Of a DNA stretch of 24,745 nt, positions 1-6,107 are shown in pieces. This DNA comes from Prevotella sp. (GTDB taxonomy: Bacteria; Bacteroidota; Bacteroidia; Bacteroidales; Bacteroidaceae): positions 1-24,745 of the forward strand of contig DLZV01000028.1 in assembly GCA_003447235.1 (NCBI GenBank), written 5' to 3'. The notes under the pieces are model-generated. The model made no database searches. It was not told the origin of the DNA and saw only the letters and a list, made by a program, of their open reading frames with translations. The position numbers and the translations under genes were made by a program. Within the stretch, counting starts at the first letter, position 1, and every line of letters starts with the position of its first letter.

Positions 1-36
1 TATATATAACATACTGAAGTTTCGCAAGTGGTTCAA

Positions 37-237
37 GACCGGGCTGAAGGCCCAAAAGCTCCTAGCCCAGGGCATCGCCCTGGGGATAATAGCAATCAAC
101 AAGACGCCCTGTAAGGGCAAAAGAATTGTTTATAGCCTGCTTCTTTAACGCTTTTGCCCTTTCAGGGCGACAGGTTGGCGTTCATAATTACCCAGGGCGA
201 TGCCCTGGGCTAGGAACTTCTGCCCTTTCAGGGCGTA
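37..237. repeat. Composite REP-like palindromic element
   Basis: Five small hairpins lie in nested inverted arrangement. They are GGGC/GCCC at 41-53, CCCAGGGC/GCCCTGGG at 66-84, GCCCT/AGGGC at 106-118, GCCCT/AGGGC at 156-168, and CCCAGGGC/GCCCTGGG at 191-209 followed by GCCCT/AGGGC at 222-234. Positions 60-85 are the reverse complement of 190-214 with about one mismatch. Positions 102-122 are the reverse complement of 151-171 with two mismatches. The block could therefore fold as one long cruciform. Bacteroidales genomes carry similar intergenic palindromes, often mis-called as short proteins with KGQK/AQGIALG repeats. A link to REP-associated transposases is an inference, since none is in view. 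The left edge may continue beyond the window. Confidence 0.8.
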
Positions 238-367
238 TTGGATAATTTCAACTTGGTTGTAAAATATTGTAAAAGTTGTGTCGGTTGTCTTCTTAGCATG
301 TCCTAACATTGTCAAAGAAATGAGAGAAAAGACTTCATTTGTCGAACCCTTAAACGAAAGAAAAATC

Positions 368-478
368 ATGGATGAAAAGAAAAGACAGGTATGGCGCTTC
401 GTCATTCAGACCGCCATCTCGATCCTCACGGCCATCGCCACGGCCCTCGGCGTGACGAGTTGCATGGCAGCCGTGTAG
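368..478 (+). CDS. Smalltalk family small protein
   Basis: The product has 36 residues. It starts at the ATG at 368, at MDEKKRQVW, rather than at the in-frame ATG at 278, because the family begins with a short charged segment. The charged N-terminus is followed by a hydrophobic helix (about residues 9-30, with ISILTAIATALGVTSC) and a Cys near the end. This pattern matches the 'smalltalk' proteins of Bacteroidales, whose function is unknown. From memory, these usually sit between an HU-like DNA-binding protein gene and an N-acetylmuramoyl-L-alanine amidase gene. Neither neighbour is present here, so this copy is an orphan. The sequence suggests a single-pass membrane peptide or a lipoprotein-like tail. 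A weak -7-like box TAACATTG lies at 304-311. Confidence 0.72.
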   Translation: MDEKKRQVWRFVIQTAISILTAIATALGVTSCMAAV

Positions 479-526
479 CCACCATACGAACGGTTTTAAG
501 CAATTATAGGTAAATAAATGTTCGCG

Positions 527-560
527 CCCTCTCTAAGATGTGAATCTTGGAGAGGGATTC
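527..560 (+). terminator. Terminator-like hairpin after the smalltalk gene
   Basis: CCCTCTC-T-AAGAT pairs with ATCTT-G-GAGAGGG around a GTGA loop (527-556), followed by a short T-containing stretch. The stem is strong but the U-tract is weak. It lies 49 bp after the smalltalk stop codon. Confidence 0.55.
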
Positions 561-571
561 TTTCCCCGGCT

Positions 572-713
572 GATAGCACCTAGAGCGGGGTTGATAGCAC
601 CTAGAGCGGGGCGGATAGCACCAAGAGCGGGTGGATAGCACCAAGGGCGGGAGGACAGCACAAAGGGCGGGAGGATAGAACGAAGAATGGGTGGACTGAA
701 CGATGAACAGAAA
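572..713. repeat. Degenerate tandem repeat, about 7 units of 20-21 bp
   Basis: Units begin at 572, 593, 614, 634, 654, 674 and 694 with consensus GATAGCACCAAGAGCGGGTG. The first units are the best conserved and the later ones decay (GACAGCAC, GATAGAAC, GACTGAAC). There is no spacer/repeat alternation. The array lies between the terminators of two convergent genes, so it is probably outside transcripts. Open frames across it are repeat artefacts. Confidence 0.85.
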
Positions 714-752
714 GGACAGGGAAAGAGAGAGGAAAGCGGCGGGGTAGGGTAC

Positions 753-777
753 AAAAAAAGGTGGCCGAAGCCACCTT
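753..777 (-). terminator. Rho-independent terminator of the S24-like gene
   Basis: On the minus strand an AAGGTGGC / GCCACCTT stem closes a TTCG tetraloop and is followed directly by seven T residues. It lies 17 bp past the stop codon of the gene at 795-1316 and is a textbook intrinsic terminator. Confidence 0.92.
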
Positions 778-794
778 GGAAAGTGTAGAAACTG

Positions 795-1316
795 TTACTT
801 CTTGCTGGAGCGGACCGCCTTCACCGCCTTGGCACAGTCTTCGGGACTGACCGCGCGGCACTGCTTGATCCAGGCCGTAGCCACGCCGATGATGCTGCAA
901 GAGTGGTCCGCATTGGTGCGCATGGCATCGCGCGTTTCGTCGCCTGGCACGAGCCATTTAGAGCCGTCCTCGTCCTCAAAATAGACCCTGACGGTAGGCA
1001 GGCCGTCGTAAATGGCCAGTACGAACTCTCCCGACTGTGCAGTGTCCTGTTTGCGCATTCTCAACTCGTCACCCTTGTGCATGCGGTAGTTGGCCAAACT
1101 GTCGTCCGCCAGGCGAACGATGAAGTTGCAGTCGGGTGCAATCGCCCTGGGGACACGGTACATCTCTTGACTGATGCAACCATGATCATCGGTTATACCA
1201 TCGTAAATGGGGATCAGGACCACGTCGTCGTTATCCACTTCCTCAGCGTTACAGCCTTGCTGGCGCATGAGGTCTACAAACTCGCTTTCTGTCATAGTCT
1301 TTTCTTCGCTTTTCAT
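795..1316 (-). CDS. Orphan S24 (LexA/UmuD-like) domain protein
   Basis: The product has 173 residues and an acidic composition. Residues 33-150 follow the S24/LexA peptidase layout: an IPIYDG strand, then FIVRLADDSLANYRMHKGDEL (the GDSM...GD region, putative nucleophile Ser73), SGEFVLAIYDG, TVRVYFE and SIIGVATAW. The Lys expected in 'tVKrl' is Arg110, so the Ser/Lys dyad looks incomplete and autocleavage is doubtful. The first 32 residues show no helix-turn-helix, unlike phage repressors or LexA. No umuC-like polymerase lies nearby, so a UmuD role has no contextual support. The gene has its own promoter and terminator. An alternative start is Met8 (at 1295). Function is unknown; a sensor or inactive repressor-fold protein is an inference from fold pattern only. 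Confidence 0.7.
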   Translation of the reverse strand: MKSEEKTMTESEFVDLMRQQGCNAEEVDNDDVVLIPIYDGITDDHGCISQEMYRVPRAIAPDCNFIVRLADDSLANYRMHKGDELRMRKQDTAQSGEFVLAIYDGLPTVRVYFEDEDGSKWLVPGDETRDAMRTNADHSCSIIGVATAWIKQCRAVSPEDCAKAVKAVRSSKK

Positions 1317-1357
1317 GATAGAATACTTAATTTGTTATACATACTTATTAGACGGTG

Positions 1358-1365
1358 CGAAGGTA
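1358..1365 (-). promoter_or_regulatory. Putative -7 box for the S24-like gene
   Basis: Minus-strand TACCTTCG (then CA) matches the Bacteroidota TAnnTTTG box at 7 of 8 positions and lies 41 bp upstream of the ATG. I see no convincing -33 TTTG. Confidence 0.5.
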
Positions 1366-1448
1366 GGAAGTTTTTTCGACATGACCTAATAATAACTGTG
1401 AAAAAATGCTTTCTTGCGCACGGGCTAAGAAGCTGTGGAGATCGGGAG

Positions 1449-1488
1449 AAAAAAATAAAGGGCCCGAACTGTCACAGCTCAGACCCTT
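1449..1488 (-). terminator. Rho-independent terminator of the PpiD-like gene
   Basis: The minus strand carries AAGGGTC-TGAGC paired with GTTCG-GGCCCTT around a TGTGACA loop (about 12 pairs with wobbles), followed by TTTATTTTTTT. It lies 64 bp past the stop codon at 1552. Confidence 0.85.
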
Positions 1489-1551
1489 CCGTTTACAATC
1501 TTAGTTACTAAAATAATTTACCTTAAAACCCTTTTTTTGTGTGATATTCCA

Positions 1552-3711
1552 TTAGAAAAAGAGGTAGCGGTTGTCAACCACTCCCGCGCCGAAGACGAGG
1601 TCTTGCATGAAGTTGCCCATGTACTGCATAGCACGCTGGCGGCACATTTGAATCTGCTGCTCCTCGTTGTACTTGGCCGGACGCATCTGCTTCTTCACAA
1701 CCTGGAAGACATAGACGCCGGCGTTGCCCTTGACAGGGGCGGAGCAGAACTTGCCCTGAGCCGTGGCAGCCACGGCACCCGAGAGGGCGGGCTCAGCAGC
1801 TCCCGTGGCCTGGATGAAGGCAGGGGCTGCAAACGTGATCTGATTGACCGTGCTGACCTTGGCACCCTTGGCCTGGGCAGCAGCGATGCTGTTGACGCCC
1901 TTGAGCTTGGCCATGATCATCTCGGCCTTCTTGTCGCGGATCACCTCGCGCTTGAGAATCTCCTTCACCTGGGCGTCGTCCCAAGGACGGTAGCCCTGCG
2001 GATGGATCTTGGTCATGCAGAGCACCAGCAGGTGGTCGTTCTCCTTGCCAGCCTCGAAGAGCTGGGAAACCTGTCCCTCCTTGGCCTCGAAGATCCACTT
2101 GATGGCATCGCGGATGCCGGAACCACCGACGTTGCCCACCGTATGGCTGGAGGTGGCGAAGTCGTTGAGATCCTGGACCGTGTAGCCAAACTTCGTGGCG
2201 TGCTTCTGCAGGTCGGCCAGGCTGGCCTGGCTCTGCGTGACAAACTGGCTGAAACGGTTGTAAGCCTTGGAGTAGGTATTGTCGGAGAAACGGATTTCCT
2301 TCTTGATGACGGCAGCGACGGCCTTGCTCTTCATCGCCTTGCGGTTGAGCACCTGGATGACGACGTTGCCCTGGGTGAGCTCGATGTTCTGGGTGGAACC
2401 GACGGCACCGTTGAGCAGCGCCTCGATGTAGGCACGGTTGTCCTGGCTCATCGTGCTGGCCTGCTCATACATCGCACCCGTGAACCACGTCGTGGTGCTG
2501 TCCTGGCCGTAGCGCTTGGCGATGGCCTGGAAGTCGCCACCAGCGGCGAGGGCCTTCTGGATGCTGTCGGCAGAAGCGCGAGCGGCCTCCAGCGTCTTGC
2601 CACCCACCTGGATCTGACGGAACTCCACGGAGTCGGGGAGCTCGGTGCGAGAGAGGATGCGGACGATATTGTAGGTGTTGTCCTTCGTGTTCTCCACGAC
2701 GCCGGTCGTACCGACGGCCATGGAGTCGATCTTGGAGGCGATGTCGGGGTACTGCTGGAAAGCCTTGCCGCTGACGGGGAGGCCGATGTACTGGATCATG
2801 CTACCGCTCTTGCTCACCACCTGGGTGGGGTCGGCGGCCGCGGCGAGCTGCTTCTGATAGCCGGCCATGTCCTTCTGGAGCTGGGCACGGTCGGTGGCGC
2901 TGGCCTTCACCTGGACGTCAACCATCTTGACGTCGCGCGTCTCCTGCTGCTGGCGGAAGGCGGGCTTCAGCTCCTCATACTTCGCCTTGAGCTCCTCGTC
3001 CGTCACCTTGATGTCGGCGTCCTTGATCGTGTTGTAGGCGATGGAAGCCAGCTGGATCTGGGCCTCCTCGTTCTCCTCGTTGAAGGCCATCTTGGCCTCT
3101 ACCTTGTTGGAGAGGACGCAGTTGGCCAGCAGCGACTGATACTTCTGGGTCAGGAGCTGCGTGCGGAGGTTCTTCTCGACGAAGAGCCAGTAGTTGTAGG
3201 CGGGGCGCATCTGGTCGAGCTGCTGGCTGTTGTTGCTGGCCTCGGCCTTGCGGTAGGCGTCGATAAACTGCTTGAGGATCGAAACGTCAAAGCGGCCGGT
3301 CTGCTGGTTGACGAACGGGGTCTGCGTGAGCAGCTGGTTCGTGCCATCGTTGAGGACGTTCTGGAGTTCGTCCTCGGTGACGGTCAGACCGAGCTTCTTG
3401 CAGTCTTCCTTCATCACGCGCTCGGAGACGAGCTGCTGCCATACCTGGTCCTTCAGCTGGTTGAGCTGGTCCTCGCTGAGGTTGTCGGTGCGCATGGTCA
3501 GTTTCATCGCATCCTGATACTCATCCAGGAGTTTTTGGAAGTCCTGCACGTAGATTTTCTCGCCAAGGACCTCACCTATCTGCTGGCTGTTCTGACCTTT
3601 GATGCCATTGCAGGAACGGAAAGCCTCCTCGGCAATGAACGCAAATAGACCCAAGCCGATGATGATAATCAGCAAGATGCCTTTGCTTCTGATTTTTCCT
3701 AAAGCTGTCAT
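1552..3711 (-). CDS. PpiD/SurA-like peptidylprolyl isomerase, inner-membrane anchored
   Basis: The product has 719 residues. A short basic N-terminus precedes one membrane segment at about residues 12-30 (GILLIIIIGLGLFAFIAE), giving PpiD-like topology with the bulk in the periplasm. A SurA/PpiD-type N-terminal chaperone region follows (about 45-190, with VYVQDF/SERVMKEDCKKLGLTVTEDEL-like helices). A parvulin-type domain spans about residues 355-460 (EFRQIQV ... AARASADSIQKALAAGGDFQAIAKRYGQDS) and lacks the usual GGdLGw patch, so isomerase activity may be weak. The C-terminal region is helical and chaperone-like. The expected role is folding of exported and outer-membrane proteins. It lies downstream of the lptC-corC pair but after a 341-bp gap with a possible promoter of its own. 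I avoid the ppiD symbol because Bacteroidota homologues are distant. Confidence 0.85.
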   Translation of the reverse strand: MTALGKIRSKGILLIIIIGLGLFAFIAEEAFRSCNGIKGQNSQQIGEVLGEKIYVQDFQKLLDEYQDAMKLTMRTDNLSEDQLNQLKDQVWQQLVSERVMKEDCKKLGLTVTEDELQNVLNDGTNQLLTQTPFVNQQTGRFDVSILKQFIDAYRKAEASNNSQQLDQMRPAYNYWLFVEKNLRTQLLTQKYQSLLANCVLSNKVEAKMAFNEENEEAQIQLASIAYNTIKDADIKVTDEELKAKYEELKPAFRQQQETRDVKMVDVQVKASATDRAQLQKDMAGYQKQLAAAADPTQVVSKSGSMIQYIGLPVSGKAFQQYPDIASKIDSMAVGTTGVVENTKDNTYNIVRILSRTELPDSVEFRQIQVGGKTLEAARASADSIQKALAAGGDFQAIAKRYGQDSTTTWFTGAMYEQASTMSQDNRAYIEALLNGAVGSTQNIELTQGNVVIQVLNRKAMKSKAVAAVIKKEIRFSDNTYSKAYNRFSQFVTQSQASLADLQKHATKFGYTVQDLNDFATSSHTVGNVGGSGIRDAIKWIFEAKEGQVSQLFEAGKENDHLLVLCMTKIHPQGYRPWDDAQVKEILKREVIRDKKAEMIMAKLKGVNSIAAAQAKGAKVSTVNQITFAAPAFIQATGAAEPALSGAVAATAQGKFCSAPVKGNAGVYVFQVVKKQMRPAKYNEEQQIQMCRQRAMQYMGNFMQDLVFGAGVVDNRYLFF

Positions 3712-3756
3712 TTTTTACTTTATTTTTTATTATTTCTTTTCTCTTACTCTCTCCAC

Positions 3757-3801
3757 CCCGCCCGCTTTCGGCTCCTTGCCCGCCCGCTTTTCGGATCCTT
3801 G
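3757..3801. repeat. Two-copy GC-rich direct repeat in the PpiD-like gene leader
   Basis: CCCGCCCGCTTTCGG is followed by CTCCTTG, then directly by CCCGCCCGCTTTTCGG and ATCCTTG. The units are 22 and 23 bp with two differences. The repeat lies between the putative promoter and the start codon at 3711. Confidence 0.75.
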
Positions 3802-3852
3802 GAGGACCGTCCGGAGAGGCTACGCGGCGCATAGCAGGATGGAAAATGCGTA

Positions 3853-3860
3853 CAAAATTA
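3853..3860 (-). promoter_or_regulatory. Putative -7 box for the PpiD-like gene
   Basis: Minus-strand TAATTTTG fits TAnnTTTG exactly and lies 141 bp upstream of the ATG. No TTTG is found at the expected 19-21 bp distance, so support is moderate. Confidence 0.42.
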
Positions 3861-4052
3861 ATAAAAAGTTGGCAAATGACGGAATAAATTGCCGACAATT
3901 TGCGTTTGTCGCCCTGTTTCTTTGCTTTTTGACCGCCAAGATCGGCCATAATGCGGGTTCTGACAGGGCGTTCTTTCTATTTTTCTTGTCACGATTGCTT
4001 GCCACTCCACCATTTTCTTGCCACGGTGTGATCCGCACGCTGGACGCGGAGC

Positions 4053-5327
4053 CTACTCCTCGGCCACATGGAGGCGCACGACCTCGATCTTGGTCATGGT
4101 CTTCTTGACGATCTTGAAGTGGTACTTGCCCACCTTCACCACCTCGTTGAGTTTGGGGAAACTCTGGTAGGCGTGGAGGATCAGTCCGCTGATGGTCTTG
4201 TACTCGCCACTGTCGGGCAGTCCGAGGTTGAAGAGCTCGTTGGCCTTGTCGATCTCCAGGCGTCCCGAGAGGATGTAGTCGCCGTCGGCGGTCTGCTTCG
4301 CGATATAGTTGGTGTTGTCGTGCTCGTCCTCGATGTCGCCGAAGATCTCCTCGACGATGTCCTCCAGCGAGACGATGCCCGAGGTGCCGCCAAACTCATC
4401 GACGACGACGCCGATCGACTTCTTCTGTCCGAGGAAGATCTGCATGAGTTTCTGTGCCGCCATGGTCTCGGGGACGAAGGGCATCTGGCGGATATGGTCG
4501 TGCCATTTCTCGCGGGCGCGGAAGAGTTCGAGGGTGTGGATGTAGCCGACGATGTGGTCGATGTCCTCCTTGTAGATGAGGATCTTGGAGTTGCCGCTCT
4601 CGACAAACTTCTGCTGCAGCTCGTCGGCCGTGCAGTCGTAGGGGACGGCATTGATCTCCGTGCGCGGCACCATGCAGTCGCGGACCTTGAGGTCGGGAAA
4701 GTCGAGGGCATTCTGGAAGATCTTCATCTCGTCATCGACCTCGCCCCCCTGCGGCGTGTTGTCGATGGAGGACTGGACGAGGTCGTCGAGGTCCACCTTG
4801 GTAAACGTGCCGTCGTTGTTGCCCTCCTCCATCTTGACGCCCAGGAGGCGCAGGAAGAGGCGCGAGAGCAGGGTGGAGAAGCGGCTGATGGGCCACAGGA
4901 CGATATAGAAGAGGTAGGCCACGGGAGCCAGGAGGCTCATGAGGCGGTTGGGGTTGCTCTTGAAGAGCGTCTTGGGGAGAAACTCGCCCGTGAAGAGGAT
5001 GACGAGGGTGGAGCAGATGGAGTCGAGCATGACGAGCGTGGCGTCGTTGCTGATGCCGGCCAACTGCCATAGGCCGTCGAAGATGCGGGCGAAGAGAATG
5101 CCATAGACCACCAGCACGATGTTGTTGCCCACGAGCATGGTGGAGACAAAACTGTTGGGGTTGGCGTAGAAGACTTTCAGGCAGTGCTGCGAGAGTCCGC
5201 TCTGGTCCTTGCCGACCTTCATCAGAAGGCGGTTGCTGGCCACGAAGGCGATCTCCATGCCCGAGAAAAAGGCCGAGAGCACCATGGTGGCCAGGATGGC
5301 TATTATATTATAGGTATAGGTGTCCAA
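4053..5327 (-). CDS. CorC/HlyC (CNNM-CBS) family membrane transporter
   Basis: The product has 424 residues. Residues 1-160 form a DUF21/CNNM membrane domain with hydrophobic segments near 7-28, 62-85, 95-120 and 128-150, including an FFSGMEIAF motif. A CBS pair covers about 190-320 (VRDCMVPRTEINAVP and IGVVVDEFGGTSGIVSLEDIVEEIFGDI). A CorC_HlyC accessory domain covers about 335-420. Family roles include Mg2+/Co2+ efflux, and Bacteroidota members include GldE of gliding/T9SS assembly, so the exact substrate is not known. The start appears to be TTG at 5325-5327: the upstream frame reaches TGA two codons earlier and no ATG precedes Met15. The gene begins 24 bp after lptC, indicating co-transcription. 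Confidence 0.88.
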   Translation of the reverse strand: MDTYTYNIIAILATMVLSAFFSGMEIAFVASNRLLMKVGKDQSGLSQHCLKVFYANPNSFVSTMLVGNNIVLVVYGILFARIFDGLWQLAGISNDATLVMLDSICSTLVILFTGEFLPKTLFKSNPNRLMSLLAPVAYLFYIVLWPISRFSTLLSRLFLRLLGVKMEEGNNDGTFTKVDLDDLVQSSIDNTPQGGEVDDEMKIFQNALDFPDLKVRDCMVPRTEINAVPYDCTADELQQKFVESGNSKILIYKEDIDHIVGYIHTLELFRAREKWHDHIRQMPFVPETMAAQKLMQIFLGQKKSIGVVVDEFGGTSGIVSLEDIVEEIFGDIEDEHDNTNYIAKQTADGDYILSGRLEIDKANELFNLGLPDSGEYKTISGLILHAYQSFPKLNEVVKVGKYHFKIVKKTMTKIEVVRLHVAEE

Positions 5328-5351
5328 TATGGTTCAAATATGATTCTCGAT

Positions 5352-6020
5352 TCAGGGCTGCCGACGATCGGCAACCGTTGGTCTCCCGTTGGCGACGGGC
5401 TGGGCGGCGGCAGGTGGCCCCGGCGGAATCGGCGTCCCCTCTCTGCGGCCTGCCGAGGGAGCCATGTCGGCCTTGTCGAAGAGGCCCCAGCCCTTGGCGT
5501 CGCCGATCTCATACTCCGTCATGGTCTCGTCGCTGCGGAAGTAGCTGCCCTGGAGTTCGCGGTCGGGCGTCTTGATGTGGGAGAAGACGTGGGAGTAGAG
5601 CTGGTGCTCGGCCTCGTCCCAGTAGAGCTGCTGGCTCGCATACTCCACGCCCTGGGCCGTACGGATGCGCACGCGGCCGCGGAGCACCCAGCGGCGCAGT
5701 TTGTCGTAATAGACGGCGCTGTCGCAGGAGATGTAGCCCAGCACGCGCTTCTGCTCGTCAAACTGCGTCAGCAGGATGCCCTTGTCGAAGGTCCAGCGCG
5801 AGGGGTTGCGATTCTCGTTGATCTCCCAGCGCTCGGCAACGATGCGATACTTGATGACGCCGGAGTCGGAGATGAGCGTGTTGACGCCGTAGGTCGTCAT
5901 GATGGGCACGGAGTCGCGGTCGTGGATGGCGGGGGCGGTGTGCTCCTTGGGCTGGTTGCAGCCCGCGGCCAGGACCCCTGCCAGCACGAAAGAGAGCATG
6001 GAGGGCAACAAGCCCCTCAT
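5352..6020 (-). CDS. lptC: LPS export periplasmic protein LptC (lipoprotein form)
   Basis: LptC bridges the LptB2FG ABC transporter and LptA during lipopolysaccharide export. I chose the ATG at 6020 because MRGLLPSMLSFVLAGVLAAGC is then a compact lipoprotein signal with the lipobox Cys at residue 21. An in-frame ATG at 6062 would add 14 hydrophilic residues in front. The mature part carries the LptC beta-jellyroll pattern (YRIVAERWEI, WTFDKGILLTQFDE, SCDSAVYYDKLRRWVLRGRVRIR, LYWDEAEHQLYSH). E. coli LptC is membrane-anchored, whereas Bacteroidota LptC is commonly a predicted lipoprotein. The last 30 or so residues are Pro/Ala/Arg-rich and look like an unstructured extension. The gene lies in the panC-panD-barrel-lptC-corC run. 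Confidence 0.85.
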   Translation of the reverse strand: MRGLLPSMLSFVLAGVLAAGCNQPKEHTAPAIHDRDSVPIMTTYGVNTLISDSGVIKYRIVAERWEINENRNPSRWTFDKGILLTQFDEQKRVLGYISCDSAVYYDKLRRWVLRGRVRIRTAQGVEYASQQLYWDEAEHQLYSHVFSHIKTPDRELQGSYFRSDETMTEYEIGDAKGWGLFDKADMAPSAGRREGTPIPPGPPAAAQPVANGRPTVADRRQP

Positions 6021-6107
6021 GCCCTGGTGGTCGCTTCTCGTGTGATGACTTAGAAAACTCATGCGGTCGTGGCAGCCTTTACGGTCAACATAGGTCCCTC
6101 GCAGGGC

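Larger units (their letters stand above)
3712..4052. other. 341-bp intergenic region upstream of the PpiD-like gene
   Basis: It contains a near-perfect GC-rich direct repeat (3757-3778 and 3779-3801, cccgcccgcttt-c-ggctccttg type), a putative minus-strand -7 box at 3853-3860, a small palindrome AAATTGccgaCAATTT near 3888-3903, a distant inverted pair CGCCCTGT/ACAGGGCG, and three copies of CTTGYCAC at 3985, 3998 and 4017. No credible gene is present; the open frames crossing it have no recognisable features. Confidence 0.6.

Noticed and set aside
145..405. Minus-strand 86-codon frame with KGQK / AQGIALG repeats
   Set aside because: It is a translation of the palindromic repeat; each repeated peptide coincides with a DNA hairpin, and there is no promoter or start context.
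572..713. Possible CRISPR array
   Set aside because: Units are contiguous 20-21 bp with no unique spacers of regular length, and no cas gene is present. It is a tandem repeat.
1537..3648. Long plus-strand frame opposite the PpiD-like gene
   Set aside because: It is an antisense shadow: Leu/Val/Asp/Gly/His-rich low-complexity translation, no domain pattern, and the opposite strand encodes a coherent signal-anchor and parvulin protein.
3599..4108. Plus-strand 169-codon frame across the ppi/corC intergenic region
   Set aside because: Phe- and Pro-rich translation of an AT/GC-mixed leader with repeats, no start context, and overlap with both neighbouring genes on the other strand.
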